Shown piece after piece: positions 37,190 through 46,826 of a stretch of DNA of 64,000 nt. The DNA comes from Alitabrizicola rongguiensis (GTDB taxonomy: Bacteria; Pseudomonadota; Alphaproteobacteria; Rhodobacterales; Rhodobacteraceae). Position 1 is the stretch's first letter, and the number at the start of each line of letters is the position of its first letter. The stretch is from positions 1,135,517 through 1,199,516 of the forward strand of contig NZ_JAKENF010000001.1 of assembly GCF_021491355.1 (NCBI RefSeq), in the 5' to 3' direction. The notes beneath the pieces are model-generated. The model made no database searches and had not been told where the DNA came from. It worked only from the letters and a program-made list of their open reading frames with translations. Position numbers and translations under genes: made by a program.

Positions 37190-37249
37190 GTTGTAACAAT
37201 TCCTCACAGAAGCTTGGAGTGACAGAACGCTTCCTCTGCGTCAGTGTGA

Positions 37250-37267
37250 CGGCATGGGGGCATGCCG
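37250..37267 (+). repeat. Small hairpin before a possible short gene
   Basis: CGGCATG GGGG CATGCCG forms a perfect 7-bp stem with a 4-base loop, about 28 bp before the ATG at 37296. It could mark the end of the regulator transcript or the leader of the small gene. Confidence 0.35.
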
Positions 37268-37295
37268 CCTCCGCTGGAGCCCGAGGGGGGCGACC

Positions 37296-37415
37296 ATGAC
37301 TAGAACCGATTTCAAGCTTCTGACCCAGACGGTCAGCCTTTCGATGCCGAAGATCCGTACCATTTCCAAGGCCGCGGCAAGACCCGCCAAGCCCGTCGCT
37401 CGCAAGCCGCGCTGA
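37296..37415 (+). CDS. Possible 39-residue basic small protein
   Basis: A short reading frame with a convincing ribosome-binding sequence (GAGGGGGG) 4-11 bp upstream. The product is strongly basic (about 11 Lys/Arg, no Glu, one Asp), starts MTRTDFKLLTQTVSLSMPKI and ends in Ala/Pro/Lys/Arg repeats (AARPAKPVARKPR). No family is recognised. It ends 3 bp before the convergent aroC stop. It could be a chance frame; the tail resembles linker segments of nucleoid proteins. Confidence 0.4.
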   Translation: MTRTDFKLLTQTVSLSMPKIRTISKAAARPAKPVARKPR

Positions 37416-37418
37416 CGT

Positions 37419-38519
37419 TCAGCCGATCCGGCCGCGCCGACCGCCGGTCTGCGCGCGATCCAGCAGCATCTGGTCGAGCAGCACGCAAGCCATCATCGCT
37501 TCGCCCACAGGAACGGCACGGATTCCCACGCAGGGGTCGTGCCGGCCTTTCGTCACAAGATCGATCTCTGCGCCGCCGGAGGTGATCGTCTGGCGGGGGG
37601 TCAGGATCGACGACGTCGGCTTCACCGCGAAACGCACCACGACCGGCTGACCTGTGGAAATCCCGCCAAGGATGCCGCCTGCGTGGTTTGACAGGTATTC
37701 CGGCCCGTCCTCGCCCATGCGGATCTCGTCGGCATTCTCGACACCTGTCAGCGCTGCCGCCGCCATGCCCTCACCGATCTCCACACCCTTTACCGCGTTG
37801 ATCGACATCATCGCGCTGGCCAGCTCGCTGTCGAGCTTGGCGTAGAGCGGTGCGCCAAGGCCCGGCGGCACGCCGTCGGCAACCACCTCGATCACCGCGC
37901 CGACCGAGTTGTGCGACAGGCGCAGCTCGTCGAGATAGACCGCCCAGTCGGCCGCCGCGACCGGGTCCGGGCACCAGAAGGGATTCTGCGGAATCTGGCC
38001 TGCATCGAAGCGCGAGCGCTCGATGCCGCGCGGCCCCATCTGCACCATGTAGCCGGTGATGGACAGGTCGGGCGCCTGCTGTGCCAGCACAGCGCGGGCC
38101 ACGCCCCCTGCGGCGACCCGAGCCGCCGTTTCGCGCGCGCTCGACCGCCCGCCGCCGCGATAGTCCCTCACCCCATACTTTTGATGATAGGTGATGTCGG
38201 CATGGCCGGGCCGAAAGCTCTGGGCGATGTCGCCGTAGTCCTTCGACCGCTGGTCGGTATTCTCGATCATCAACTGGATCGGCGTGCCGGTCGTGACCCC
38301 CTCGAACGTGCCCGACAGGATGCGCACCGCATCTTCCTCGCGCCGCTGTGTGGTGAATTTCGACGTGCCGGGCTTGCGCTTGTCGAGCCAGGGCTGAATG
38401 TCGGCCTCGGTCAGGGGCACGCCCGGCGGGCAGCCATCCACCGTCGCGCCAAGCGCCGGCCCGTGGCTTTCACCCCAGGTGGTGACGCGGAAGACATGTC
38501 CGAAGGTGTTGAAGCTCAT
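37419..38519 (-). CDS. aroC: Chorismate synthase
   Basis: Makes chorismate from EPSP in the shikimate pathway, with reduced FMN as cofactor. The 366-residue protein begins [23 protein letters not shown], the first signature. [20 protein letters not shown] is the FMN-binding block and LDEL/DAVLL-like features complete the family. The ATG at 38519 matches this conserved start; upstream in-frame sequence is not conserved. It is divergent from the TPP riboswitch and thiBPQ, with 257 bp to thiB. Confidence 0.96.
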   Translation of the reverse strand: MSFNTFGHVFRVTTWGESHGPALGATVDGCPPGVPLTEADIQPWLDKRKPGTSKFTTQRREEDAVRILSGTFEGVTTGTPIQLMIENTDQRSKDYGDIAQSFRPGHADITYHQKYGVRDYRGGGRSSARETAARVAAGGVARAVLAQQAPDLSITGYMVQMGPRGIERSRFDAGQIPQNPFWCPDPVAAADWAVYLDELRLSHNSVGAVIEVVADGVPPGLGAPLYAKLDSELASAMMSINAVKGVEIGEGMAAAALTGVENADEIRMGEDGPEYLSNHAGGILGGISTGQPVVVRFAVKPTSSILTPRQTITSGGAEIDLVTKGRHDPCVGIRAVPVGEAMMACVLLDQMLLDRAQTGGRRGRIG

Positions 38520-38645
38520 GGTCCGATCCTCGTGGTCAGGGCCGGAATAGGCGAAAGCGCGGCGGAACGAAACGACTTTTCTGCGCAAAGTTCCGCCCGG
38601 ATGCAGGCCCTTGCGCACGGCGTGCCCCGCGCTATGTTCGGGCTT

Positions 38646-38727
38646 ACCTCGGGGTGTCCCTCACAGGGCTGAGACGCATTTGCGAACCCGTTGAACCTGA
38701 ACCGGCTCATACCGGCGGAGGGAAGGT
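38646..38727 (+). promoter_or_regulatory. TPP riboswitch (THI box)
   Basis: The conserved aptamer elements are visible in order: ACCTCGGGGTGTCC, CTGAGA near 38679, ACCCGTTGAACCTGAACCGG, TCATACCGGCGGAGGGAAGG. Closing stem ACC(T) at 38646 pairs with AGGT at 38727. It lies 49 bp upstream of thiB, so thiamine diphosphate should shut off the thiamine importer operon. No U-rich terminator hairpin is seen after it, so translational control or an alternative fold hiding the ribosome-binding site is more likely. Confidence 0.95.
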
Positions 38728-38776
38728 GCATGGAACTCCTCCTGCCCGACCTGTCCCGTCGCAACTGGAGGAAGAC

Positions 38777-39763
38777 ATGAACGCTTCGATTCTGGCTGCG
38801 GGGATCCTGACCATTGCCACGATGGCGATGGCGGAAACCCCTGTCCTGACTGTTCTGACCTATGACAGCTTCACCGCCGAATGGGGCCCCGGCCCTGCGA
38901 TCGAGAAGGCCTTCGAGGCCGAATGCGGCTGCGACCTGAAATTTGTCACCGCTGGCGATGGGGCCGCAGTTCTTGCCCGGCTCAAGCTGGAAGGCACGCG
39001 GTCGGATGCCGACGTCGTGCTTGGCCTCGATACCAACCTGACCGCGGATGCAGCGGCGACGGGTCTCTTTGCGCCGCATGGCCAGACGGTGGCGACGAAT
39101 CTGCCGGTCGCCTTCAACGACCCGCTTTTCCTGCCCTTTGACTGGGGCTGGTTCGCCTTTGTCTATGACAAGGCAAAGGTGCCCACTCCCCCGAAGTCCT
39201 TCGAGGACCTTGCGGCGTCGAGCCTGAAGATCGTGATCGAGGATCCCCGGTCCTCGACTCCCGGCCTGGGACTACTGATGTGGGTGAAGGCTGCCTATGG
39301 CGACCGCGCGCCCGAAATCTGGGCGGCACTTGCCGACAACATCGTGACGGTCACGCCTGGCTGGTCCGAGGCCTATGGCCTGTTCCTGAATGGTGAAGCG
39401 GACATGGTGCTGAGCTACACCACGTCACCAGCATATCATCTGATCGCGGAAAAGGATGACAGCAAGGCAGCGGCGGCCTTTGACGAAGGCAACTACCTGC
39501 AGATCGAGGTTGCAGGAAAACTCGCTTCGAGTCCGCATCAGGAGCTGGCCGACAAGTTTCTGGCCTTCATGCTGACCGAGAGCTTCCAGGGTGCCATCCC
39601 CGAGACGAACTGGATGTATCCCGCTGTCACCCCGAAAGACGGCCTGCCCAAGGGCTTTGAAACTCTGGTGATCCCGTCGAAGTCGCTGCTTCTCCCTGCC
39701 AATGAGGCGCAGGCGCTGCGGGCGCCGAGTATCGAAGAATGGCGCGCCGCGCTGGCCCGGTAA
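38777..39763 (+). CDS. thiB: Thiamine/TPP ABC transporter substrate-binding protein
   Basis: Periplasmic binding protein for thiamine and its phosphates, 328 residues. A Sec signal occupies about residues 1-20 (LAAGILTIATMAMAET). The mature start TPVLTVLTYDSFTAEWGPGPA and the segments AECGCDLKFVT and PETNWMYPAVTP are typical ThiB motifs. The ATG at 38777 has GGAGGAAG upstream and places the signal peptide at the N-terminus. It is followed by thiP with a 25-bp overlap. The preceding TPP riboswitch confirms the thiamine role. Confidence 0.95.
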   Translation: MNASILAAGILTIATMAMAETPVLTVLTYDSFTAEWGPGPAIEKAFEAECGCDLKFVTAGDGAAVLARLKLEGTRSDADVVLGLDTNLTADAAATGLFAPHGQTVATNLPVAFNDPLFLPFDWGWFAFVYDKAKVPTPPKSFEDLAASSLKIVIEDPRSSTPGLGLLMWVKAAYGDRAPEIWAALADNIVTVTPGWSEAYGLFLNGEADMVLSYTTSPAYHLIAEKDDSKAAAAFDEGNYLQIEVAGKLASSPHQELADKFLAFMLTESFQGAIPETNWMYPAVTPKDGLPKGFETLVIPSKSLLLPANEAQALRAPSIEEWRAALAR

Positions 39764-41292
39764 CGCGCGCGGGCCGGGCTGTCGCGCTCGGCGTTGCGGC
39801 TCTGACGCTCGGCACGCTGCTGGCGGTCCTGCTGCGGGCAGAGACCGCCAGTTTCGGCCCAGCCGACTGGTCTGCCCTGCGATTCACCGTGCTTGCGGCT
39901 CTGACGGCGGCGACCCTTTCGGTTGGGCTGGCCGTTCCTGCGTCGCGTGCGCTCACACGCCGGCGCTTTCCGGGGCGGGGTCTGGTCATCACGCTGATGG
40001 GTGCCCCGTTCCTTCTGCCGGTCGTCGTTGCAGTTCTTGGGCTGCTGGCCGTCTTCGGGCGATCGGGGCTGATCAATCGCACATTCGAGGTGCTCGGGCT
40101 GTCTCCGGTCTCGATCTATGGTCCCCATGGTGTGATTCTGGGTCTCGTCTTCTTCAACTTCCCGCTTGCAGTGCGCATGGTGCTGTCCGGCTGGCAGGCG
40201 ATACCGGCAGAGCGGCTGCGGCTGGCTGCGGCCTTGGGTTTCGGGCCTGACGCCGTCTTCCGTCACCTTGAGCTGCCGATGCTGCGCCAGACGTTGCCCG
40301 GTGCCTTTGTCGCGATCTTCCTCGTTTGCCTGACCAGCTTTGCCATTCCCCTGACGCTTGGCGGTGGGCCGCGGGCCACGACGCTTGAGCTTGGCATCTA
40401 TCAGGCGCTGCGCTTTGACTACGATCTGGGCCGAGCCGCGCTGCTGGCGGCCGCGCAATTCGCGCTATGTGCGGTTGCTGTCGGCCTGGCCGCGCGCCTG
40501 GCACTGCCGACGCGGTTCGGAGCGGGGCTCGACCGACAGGTCGAGCGTTGGGACACCAGGGGCTGGGTCCTGCGCTTGCAGGACAGCGTTGTCCTGATGC
40601 TGAGCTGCGGATTCCTGATGCTGCCTTTGGCGATGATCGCCTTGCGCGGAGTCGAGGGGCTGCCCGAAATGCCCGCCTCTGTCTGGCCGGCGGCGCTGCG
40701 ATCGGTGCTGGTCGCATTGGTGTCCACCGCGCTTTGCATGGCTGCGACCGTCACGCTGTGCGCCGCCATTTCGGCTGGCCCCGCCGCGCGCTGGATCGAG
40801 ACGGCAGGGATGCTCCCGCTTGCGGCATCGTCGCTGGTGCTCGGGACGGGTCTTTTCATCCTTGTCCATCCCTTTGCCTCGCCGGAAAGGCTGGCGCTGC
40901 CGGTCACGGCACTGGTCAATGCCGCCATGGCCATGCCCTATGCCCTTCGCCTGATCCTGCCCGCGCACCGCGAGGTCGAAGCAGCGTTTGGGCGTCTCTC
41001 CGACTCGCTGGCGCTGACTGGCCTTGCCCGCCTGCGATGGCTGATCCTGCCGCGGCTGCGTCCGGTGATCGGATTCGCCTCCGGGGTGGTGGCCGCGCTC
41101 TCGATGGGCGATCTGGGCGTGATTGCTCTGTTCGCGAATGAAAGTCAGGCAACCCTGCCGCTGGTGGTGCAGCAACTTATGGGCGCTTATCGGATGCCGG
41201 CGGCCGCGGGCGCCTCGCTCTTGCTGGTGGGGCTGAGTTTCGCGCTGTTCTGGATCTGCGACAGGGGAGGACGGCGCCATGCTGCGTCTTGA
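39739..41292 (+). CDS. thiP: Thiamine/TPP ABC transporter permease
   Basis: Fused two-half permease of 517 residues with about 12 membrane helices in two repeats, the usual ThiP architecture. Each half carries an EAA loop for contact with the ATPase: RLRLAAALGFGPDAVFRHLELP in the first and LSDSLALTGLARLRWLILPRL in the second (shown in part). The gene overlaps thiB by 25 bp and thiQ by 14 bp, so the three are translated together under the upstream riboswitch. Confidence 0.94.
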   Translation: MARRAGPVTRAGRAVALGVAALTLGTLLAVLLRAETASFGPADWSALRFTVLAALTAATLSVGLAVPASRALTRRRFPGRGLVITLMGAPFLLPVVVAVLGLLAVFGRSGLINRTFEVLGLSPVSIYGPHGVILGLVFFNFPLAVRMVLSGWQAIPAERLRLAAALGFGPDAVFRHLELPMLRQTLPGAFVAIFLVCLTSFAIPLTLGGGPRATTLELGIYQALRFDYDLGRAALLAAAQFALCAVAVGLAARLALPTRFGAGLDRQVERWDTRGWVLRLQDSVVLMLSCGFLMLPLAMIALRGVEGLPEMPASVWPAALRSVLVALVSTALCMAATVTLCAAISAGPAARWIETAGMLPLAASSLVLGTGLFILVHPFASPERLALPVTALVNAAMAMPYALRLILPAHREVEAAFGRLSDSLALTGLARLRWLILPRLRPVIGFASGVVAALSMGDLGVIALFANESQATLPLVVQQLMGAYRMPAAAGASLLLVGLSFALFWICDRGGRRHAAS

Positions 41293-41983
41293 CAGGCTGG
41301 AGATCCGGCAGGGCGACTTTCGCCTGAACGCCGACTGGCAGGTTGCGGCGGGCGAACGTGTCGCAGTGATCGGGCCGTCTGGCGCGGGGAAATCGACCCT
41401 GCTGATGGCAATCGCGGGATTCATTGCGCCCGAGCGGGGAGACATCCTTTGGGAAGGCAGAAGTCTGCTTCAGGTGGCGCCCGGGGATCGCCCGGTCAGC
41501 ACCCTGTTTCAGGACCAGAACCTGTTTCCGCATTTGACCGTCGCCCAGAACCTTGGCCTTGGGGTGTCGCCCGCGCTGCGACTTGCCCCGGTCGATCGTG
41601 CACGAATGGAAGAGGCGTTGATCCGCGTCGGGCTAGGGGGCCTTGGCGGGCGCCGTCCGGGCGAGCTTTCGGGTGGCCAGCAGGGTCGGGCTGCGTTGGC
41701 GCGGGCACTCCTGCGGGCGCGGCCCATCCTGCTTCTGGATGAGCCTTTTGCAGCGCTCGGGCCAGCACTCAAGGCCGACATGCTGGGCCTCGTCTCGGAA
41801 ATCGCGGGCGAAACGGGGGCGACGGTCCTTATGGTCACCCACGATCCTGCCGATGCGGTCGCCTTCGCGCCGCGGACAGCCGTCGTGGCCGGTGGGATCG
41901 CATCACCTCCTGCCGATACGGCCGATCTGATGCGCAACCCGCCGCCGGCGCTGGCCGAATATCTTGGCAGGTTCCGAGCCTGA
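41279..41983 (+). CDS. thiQ: Thiamine/TPP ABC transporter ATP-binding protein
   Basis: ATPase of the ThiBPQ importer, 234 residues. Walker A is GPSGAGKSTLL near residues 37-47, the signature motif LSGGQQGRAALARAL, Walker B PILLLDEPFAALGP and the His switch MVTHDP. The ATG overlaps thiP by 14 bp. A shared bidirectional hairpin after the stop separates it from the convergent petABC operon. Confidence 0.94.
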   Translation: MLRLDRLEIRQGDFRLNADWQVAAGERVAVIGPSGAGKSTLLMAIAGFIAPERGDILWEGRSLLQVAPGDRPVSTLFQDQNLFPHLTVAQNLGLGVSPALRLAPVDRARMEEALIRVGLGGLGGRRPGELSGGQQGRAALARALLRARPILLLDEPFAALGPALKADMLGLVSEIAGETGATVLMVTHDPADAVAFAPRTAVVAGGIASPPADTADLMRNPPPALAEYLGRFRA

Positions 41984-41991
41984 AACGAAAA

Positions 41992-42011
41992 GGCCCCGCA
42001 AAAGCGGGGCC
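41992..42011. terminator. Bidirectional terminator between thiBPQ and petABC
   Basis: GGCCCCGC AAAA GCGGGGCC is a perfect 8-bp stem. On the minus strand it is followed by TTTTCG, a good terminator for petABC. On the plus strand TCTCCCTG follows, weaker for thiQ. Confidence 0.8.
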
Positions 42012-42035
42012 TCTCCCTGTCTTCATGCCTGCGGA

Positions 42036-42827
42036 TCAGGCGTGTTTCTTCTTGCCTTTGACGCCGGCCCAAAGGCGCTTGTTCGTCAGGTAGAGCAGCA
42101 CCGAGAACACGCCCAGGAAGATCACCGCGACAAAGCCCGCCTGCTTGCGTGCCATCATATGCGGTTCGGCGGCCCACATCAGGAAAGCAGCGACATCCAT
42201 GGCCATGTGGTCGAGGTCATTCGGGCTGCCATCGGCGAACTCGACCTGACCGTCTGACAGCGGCGGCGGCATGGCGATCCAGCCGGTCGAGAAGGCGTGG
42301 TTCTCATAGAAGGTGTTGCCCGCCTCATCCTTGGTCTCGCCGGTATAGCCGGTGAGGATCGCATGGATGTGCTCGGGTCCGCCGATCCCGTTGAACAGCT
42401 GGCTCAGGCCAGTGCCATAGGGGCCATGGAAGCCCGCGCGAGCCTTGGCCATCAGGCTGAGGTCCGGCGCGTTCGGCATGCTCGACGACGGGAACATGTC
42501 GTTCGGGGTGCGCGCGCGCGTGTCATCCAGCGCCGGATCGAAGATGTCGAACTGCGCCGCATAGGCACGAACCTGATCTTCCGGCAGTTGCGGGCCGCCT
42601 TCATCCGCCAGGCTGCGGATCGGCACGAACTTCATGCCGTGGCAGGCAGAGCAAACCTCGGTCCAGACCTGCAGGCCCCGCTGAAGTTGGTGACGGTCGT
42701 ACGTGCCGAAGGGGCCTTCAAAGTTGAAGGACACATCCTCGGTATGGCCCGCCTCACCGGCGGCCAGCGCGGGACTTGCCGCGATGGCCATCAGCAGGGC
42801 GGCGCCGAGTGCGATTTTCCTGAGCAT
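42036..42827 (-). CDS. petC: Cytochrome c1 of the bc1 complex
   Basis: Membrane-anchored c-type cytochrome that passes electrons from the Rieske protein to soluble cytochrome c. It has 263 residues. A signal peptide covers about residues 1-22 ([13 protein letters not shown]). Heme is bound by CSACH ([13 protein letters not shown]), with the Met ligand probably in the later Met-rich region. A C-terminal membrane anchor precedes a Lys-rich tail (VKGKKKHA). The ATG at 42827 is chosen for the signal peptide; upstream frame sequence belongs to petB read out of frame. It is last in petA-petB-petC, 17 bp after petB. Confidence 0.97.
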   Translation of the reverse strand: MLRKIALGAALLMAIAASPALAAGEAGHTEDVSFNFEGPFGTYDRHQLQRGLQVWTEVCSACHGMKFVPIRSLADEGGPQLPEDQVRAYAAQFDIFDPALDDTRARTPNDMFPSSSMPNAPDLSLMAKARAGFHGPYGTGLSQLFNGIGGPEHIHAILTGYTGETKDEAGNTFYENHAFSTGWIAMPPPLSDGQVEFADGSPNDLDHMAMDVAAFLMWAAEPHMMARKQAGFVAVIFLGVFSVLLYLTNKRLWAGVKGKKKHA

Positions 42828-42844
42828 CTTGTTCAGTTCCTTTC

Positions 42845-44158
42845 TCACTCGGCCGGCGTGCCGTAGTGCGCTTTGAAGTCGTCTTCGATGGTCGCCGGCT
42901 GCACGAGCGGCTTCTCGATCACGCCGAGGAGCGGCAGGATGACGAGGAAGTACACGAACCAGTAAGTCGCGGCGATGAGCGAGATCCAGGTATAGATCCC
43001 CTCTGCCGGCTGAGCGCCGACCCACATCAGCACGACGAAGTCGATCGCCAGAAGCCAGAACCACCACTTGAACATGGGCCGGTACTTGCCCGACCGCACC
43101 GAAGAGGTGTCGAGCCAGGGGGCCAGCGCCATGACCGCGATCGCACCGAACATCGCAAGCACGCCAAAGAACTTGGCGTCAACGATGCCGAAGGTCACGA
43201 ACTGCACGAGCTGCACGATCCAGACGTCACCGGTGAAGGCGCGCAGGATGGCGTAGAACGGCAGGAAGTACCATTCGGGCACGATATGGGCCGGCGTCGC
43301 CAGCGGGTTGGCCTCGATATAGTTGTCGGGGTGGCCCAGGTAGTTCGGCATGAAGCCGACGATGGCGAAGAAGACGGCCAGGATCAGCGCCAGCGCGAAC
43401 AGATCCTTGATCACGTAGTAGGGCCAGAACGGAACAGTGTCCTTCTCGGCTTCCTGCTTGGACGTGCGGCGGACTTCCACGCCGGTCGGGTTGTTGTTGC
43501 CCGTGGTGTGGAAGGCCCAGATGTGGACCGCAACCAGCGCCGCGATGACGAACGGCAGCAGGTAGTGGAGGGAGAAGAAGCGGTTCAGCGTGGCGTTGTC
43601 CACCGCCGGGCCGCCCAGCAGCCAGGTCTGGATCGGCTCGCCGATTCCCGGGATCGCGCCGAACAGGCCGGTGATCACGGTTGCACCCCAGAACGACATC
43701 TGACCCCAGGGAAGCACGTAACCCATGAAGGCCGTGCCCATCATCAGCAGGTAGATCAGCATGCCGACGATCCAGGTCACTTCCCGCGGGGTCTTGTAGC
43801 TTCCGTAATAGAGGCCGCGGAAGATGTGCATGTAGACGGCAAAGAAGAACAGCGACGCGCCATTGGCATGGACGTAGCGCAGCATGAAGCCGCCATTTAC
43901 GTCGCGCATGATGTGCTCGACCGACGCGAAGGCAAGCGAGACATGCGGGGTGTAGTGCATCGCAAGGACGACACCTGTCGCAATCTGCAACACAAGGCAG
44001 AAGGTCAGGACGATGCCCCAGATCCACATCCAGTTGAGGTTCTTCGGCGTCGGGATCATCAGCGTGTCATAGAGCAGTCCGATGATCGGAAGTCGGCGGT
44101 TCAGCCACTTCTCGGCGCCCGTTGTGGGTTCGTAATGGTCGTGCGGAATTCCGGCCAT
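42845..44158 (-). CDS. petB: Cytochrome b of the bc1 complex
   Basis: Quinol-oxidising core subunit with two b hemes. The 437-residue length is right for alphaproteobacteria. Helix B and D histidines occur in [19 protein letters not shown] and [18 protein letters not shown], the Qo-site loop is [16 protein letters not shown], and [15 protein letters not shown] is the ef-loop signature. The ATG at 44158 ([11 protein letters not shown]) has a TAAGGACCGCATC context and follows petA by 10 bp. It transfers electrons from ubiquinol and pumps protons for respiration and, in phototrophs, cyclic electron flow. Confidence 0.98.
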   Translation of the reverse strand: MAGIPHDHYEPTTGAEKWLNRRLPIIGLLYDTLMIPTPKNLNWMWIWGIVLTFCLVLQIATGVVLAMHYTPHVSLAFASVEHIMRDVNGGFMLRYVHANGASLFFFAVYMHIFRGLYYGSYKTPREVTWIVGMLIYLLMMGTAFMGYVLPWGQMSFWGATVITGLFGAIPGIGEPIQTWLLGGPAVDNATLNRFFSLHYLLPFVIAALVAVHIWAFHTTGNNNPTGVEVRRTSKQEAEKDTVPFWPYYVIKDLFALALILAVFFAIVGFMPNYLGHPDNYIEANPLATPAHIVPEWYFLPFYAILRAFTGDVWIVQLVQFVTFGIVDAKFFGVLAMFGAIAVMALAPWLDTSSVRSGKYRPMFKWWFWLLAIDFVVLMWVGAQPAEGIYTWISLIAATYWFVYFLVILPLLGVIEKPLVQPATIEDDFKAHYGTPAE

Positions 44159-44168
44159 GATGCGGTCC

Positions 44169-44729
44169 TTACCCGAGCTTGATCGTGGTGGCGTCGGTGA
44201 ATTGGGCAACCGGCACCGGCAGGTTGCGCGGGGCCGGGCCTTTGCGAATGCGGCCGGCCATGTCGTAGTGCGAGCCGTGGCAGGGGCAGAACCACCCGCC
44301 GAAATCGCCGGCATTTCCGAGCGGCACGCAACCAAGATGGGTGCAGACCCCCATCATCACCAGCCATTCGCCCGCTTCGTCGAGCGTGCGGTTCTGGTCG
44401 GCGGCATCGGCGGTAGGCGGCAGGTTCGCGTTTTCGGCATTCGTATCAACGAGTTCGGCGATCGGAACGGCGCGTCCCGCCTCGATCTCTTCGGGGGTAC
44501 GGCGGCGGATGAACACCGGCTTGCCACGCCATTTGACGGTCAACTGCGTGCCGACTTCGACTGCGCTCACGTCGACGAAGATCGACGACAGGCCGCGCAC
44601 ATCGGCCGACGGGTTCATCTGGTTGATCAGGGGCCAGACTGCTGCACCGGTGGCCACAGCCCCAGCCCCAGCCGTGGCATAGTACAGGAAATCCCTGCGG
44701 GTGCCTGCGTTGTCTTCTGCGTGGGACAC
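44169..44729 (-). CDS. petA: Rieske iron-sulfur protein of the bc1 complex
   Basis: Periplasmic 2Fe-2S subunit of bc1 with one anchoring helix; 186 residues. A Tat signal-anchor is present ([20 protein letters not shown], residues 10-29), which stays uncleaved in this family. Cluster ligands are C129 and H131 (CTHLGC) and C148 and H151 (CPCHGS), with C134 and C150 forming the disulfide. The start is GTG at 44729 (VSHAEDNAG, read as Met), preceded by GGAG. It is the first gene of petABC. The upstream 245 bp before the GST gene should hold the promoter, but I could not fix it by eye. Confidence 0.97.
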   Translation of the reverse strand: MSHAEDNAGTRRDFLYYATAGAGAVATGAAVWPLINQMNPSADVRGLSSIFVDVSAVEVGTQLTVKWRGKPVFIRRRTPEEIEAGRAVPIAELVDTNAENANLPPTADAADQNRTLDEAGEWLVMMGVCTHLGCVPLGNAGDFGGWFCPCHGSHYDMAGRIRKGPAPRNLPVPVAQFTDATTIKLG

Positions 44730-44974
44730 GAGAACATCTCCAATTCCGGGCCGAACGATTGGCCCATGCGCCGTTTGGGCGGCGGTTTCCCGCTGCCTTG
44801 TGGCGGTTTTTCTAGAAGGTCGAAAGGCGATCGTCCAGCGCACATTGCGGCACACATCGCCGCATCTCCGTGATTCTTTAAGCCGTTCGGCGTTCATGGC
44901 CGGATTGCCACAGATAGTGACCGCCCGCCGCGGCGCGCCTCGAGAAGGCCTTGGGTGTGCGGGTTTCGGCGGGA

Positions 44975-45586
44975 TCAGGCGGCTGGTGGCCGGGTCGCCT
45001 GCATCGACGGTCGGGTCGAGAATCCTGCCTCCCACGCGGCCAGCGCGGGCCGTCCTGCACGCCAGTTACGGCTGTCATGACGAAAGTCGAGATAGCCAAG
45101 CGCGCAGCCCACCGCGATCTGACCGATGTCGAGAGGACCGCTCAGATGGGCAATCCAGCGCGTTTCAAGTGCGTCGAGCGCCCTTGCGATCTTTGCCCAT
45201 TGTCCTTCGACCCAGTCGGGAAAGCGCTTCTCCTCGGGTCGCACCCTCACTTCGTAGACCATAAGCACCGCGGCATCGAGAATGCCGTCTGCAGTGGCTT
45301 CAACGGTCAGCGTATCCCACAGGGTGGGGGCCGCCGGGTAAAGCCGACCTCCCGCCTGTGTATCGAGGTACCGGCAGATCACCCTGCTGTCATAAAGGGA
45401 GGGGCCATCGTCACGTTCCAACGCGGGGATCTTCCCCAATGGGTTCCGGTCGATCGGCATCGTTCCCGAATCGACTGGGGTCCCCGCGGCAGGGACAAGT
45501 TCGATTTCGCCCCGTTGACCGGTTTCATGCAGCAGGACCATGACCTTGCGGACATAGGGCGATGTCGGCGAGTGGAACAGGCGCAT
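44975..45586 (-). CDS. Glutathione S-transferase family protein
   Basis: GST-fold protein of 203 residues, the third in this window. [20 protein letters not shown] starts the thioredoxin-like domain. [14 protein letters not shown] and [12 protein letters not shown] are glutathione-site motifs. The C-terminal helical domain contains [18 protein letters not shown]. The substrate is unknown. It lies upstream of petABC on the same strand but with a 245-bp gap, and begins 3 bp after a small membrane protein gene, with which it is probably co-transcribed. Confidence 0.92.
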   Translation of the reverse strand: MRLFHSPTSPYVRKVMVLLHETGQRGEIELVPAAGTPVDSGTMPIDRNPLGKIPALERDDGPSLYDSRVICRYLDTQAGGRLYPAAPTLWDTLTVEATADGILDAAVLMVYEVRVRPEEKRFPDWVEGQWAKIARALDALETRWIAHLSGPLDIGQIAVGCALGYLDFRHDSRNWRAGRPALAAWEAGFSTRPSMQATRPPAA

Positions 45587-45589
45587 CGC

Positions 45590-45862
45590 TTACACCCGCC
45601 GAATTCGCAGGCGTGCAAGGGCCGCGGCGTCGACTTCGAACCCATGTTCGCCAAAATGGACAGTTCGGCGGAAGCGGGCCGCGGCATTCGTCTGGTCTCG
45701 ACCGCGCGCCTGATGAATCGCAAGCCCCTCGTCGGTATCGTCAAGCGCGTCTTCTGCCCGTTGATCGACACGACCGGTCCGGATGGCACGGCGGGCGGTC
45801 CAGAGCGCGGCAGTGGCAAGACCCGCGCCAATTGCGAGCCGGGCGATGGGGGTAAGAAGCAT
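45590..45862 (-). CDS. Small membrane protein of unknown function
   Basis: Not recognised. The 90-residue product has one N-terminal hydrophobic helix (PIARLAIGAGLATAALWTA, about residues 5-23) and a polar, Arg-rich remainder rich in Asp and Arg pairs. The single membrane helix near the start suggests an anchored cytoplasmic domain. It ends 3 bp before the GST gene, so the two form a unit. Similar short helix-plus-basic-tail proteins are common as uncharacterised genes in this family, but this is a general impression. Confidence 0.65.
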   Translation of the reverse strand: MLLTPIARLAIGAGLATAALWTARRAIRTGRVDQRAEDALDDTDEGLAIHQARGRDQTNAAARFRRTVHFGEHGFEVDAAALARLRIRRV

Positions 45863-45922
45863 GGCGATCCCTCCGAACGGATGACGGGATGCTAGGTCGC
45901 GCGCCCCGTGCTGTCCATGCTC

Positions 45923-46549
45923 TCAGCCGACATCAGGCTGCACCTCACGCATGAGTGCCGCCAACTCATCCAGCGGGGATTGCCCTGCAAGCTCGGCAAT
46001 CGCAGCGGCGGCCGCATGGCGGGCGGCTTCGGGCTTGTTCTGGTTCAGCTTCCAGGTTCCGTCCACTTTGTCGATCAACATTCGGAACGGCAAAATCATG
46101 CGCATCATCCGTTCCATGGTCCCTTCGGACATCTTGGCGCTGGTCCAGGGCCTTTTCGGCAGAAGTCCCGCCTCGAATCGAGCCGACAGGTCATCGACTT
46201 GACCCCGCAGAGCTTCGGCGTCCAACGGCTCCAGCCTTCCGCGCAGATGGACCGCCACGTAGTTCCACGTCGGCACCTGATCCTCCAGCCCATACCAGTC
46301 GGGCGACACATAGGAATCCGGTCCGGAGACGGCGAGAAGTGCAGCCGCGGGCAGATCTGCCCGCGCGATGGGATTCGAGCGGGCAAGATGAAGGCTTAGA
46401 GATTGGCCATCCTCGGCCACAAGGAAGGGCACATGGGCGGCCAGCGGTCCGTCGGCACCATTGATCGTCAGGATGCCGAATCCCCGTCTGCGGGCGAAAT
46501 CCAGATTGCGCTCGGTGCCGGACTTGCGGAAGGCGGGATTGGGATGCAT
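45923..46549 (-). CDS. PaiB-like FMN-binding protein
   Basis: Split-barrel flavin-binding protein of the PaiB (negative transcriptional regulator) family, 208 residues. MHPNPAFR at the N-terminus, GPLAAHVPFL, WYGLEDQVPTWNYVAVHLRG and WKLNQNKPEAAR in order are family motifs. Members are annotated as sporulation or protease repressors in Bacillus, but in proteobacteria they may be flavin-dependent oxidoreductases or heme-related enzymes; the role here is unknown. It reads on the minus strand below the rpmJ terminator, 21 bp from that hairpin. Confidence 0.88.
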   Translation of the reverse strand: MHPNPAFRKSGTERNLDFARRRGFGILTINGADGPLAAHVPFLVAEDGQSLSLHLARSNPIARADLPAAALLAVSGPDSYVSPDWYGLEDQVPTWNYVAVHLRGRLEPLDAEALRGQVDDLSARFEAGLLPKRPWTSAKMSEGTMERMMRMILPFRMLIDKVDGTWKLNQNKPEAARHAAAAAIAELAGQSPLDELAALMREVQPDVG

Positions 46550-46570
46550 GGGACCTCACGGGCCAAATGG

Positions 46571-46602
46571 AAAAGGGCCGCAGCGGTGTTCCGCCACGGC
46601 CC
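46571..46602 (-). terminator. Rho-independent terminator of rpmJ
   Basis: Read on the minus strand, a 12-bp stem with two wobble pairs (46602-46591 with 46586-46575) and a AACA loop, followed by TTTTCC. It starts 24 bp after the rpmJ stop. Confidence 0.8.
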
Positions 46603-46626
46603 CTGGATCCGGTTCGCTGAAAGCGA

Positions 46627-46752
46627 TCAGCCCTGACGGGCCTTGTAGCGCTTTTGCGTCTTGTTGATCACATAGACCCGGCCTTTGCGGCGCACGATCT
46701 GGCAATCGCGGTGACGCGTCTTCAGCGAGCGGAGCGAGTTCGCAACCTTCAT
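46627..46752 (-). CDS. rpmJ: 50S ribosomal protein L36 (zinc-free type)
   Basis: Smallest large-subunit ribosomal protein, 41 residues. The sequence [20 protein letters not shown] is typical of the alphaproteobacterial form, which has kept only one of the four zinc-binding cysteines. The stop leads into a strong terminator. It lies close to the tRNA-Val gene on the same strand, 75 bp away. Confidence 0.95.
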   Translation of the reverse strand: MKVANSLRSLKTRHRDCQIVRRKGRVYVINKTQKRYKARQG

Positions 46753-46826
46753 CGCACTTCTCCTTCTTCGCGGCGCGTCCGCGCCTTGAAAACAACGTGC
46801 CCCGGAGGATGCCCCGGGGCGGTGAA

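Noticed and set aside
42828..43067. N-terminal extension of cytochrome c1 into petB
   Set aside because: Residues upstream of 42827 come from petB read in another frame; the signal peptide begins at the ATG 42827.
44730..45035. N-terminal extension of the Rieske protein
   Set aside because: The Tat-type N-terminus starts at GTG 44729, and the extension has no similarity to the family.
46627..46752. Zinc-depletion paralogue of L36
   Set aside because: Alphaproteobacteria usually have only this cysteine-poor L36, so there is no sign of a second, zinc-regulated copy.
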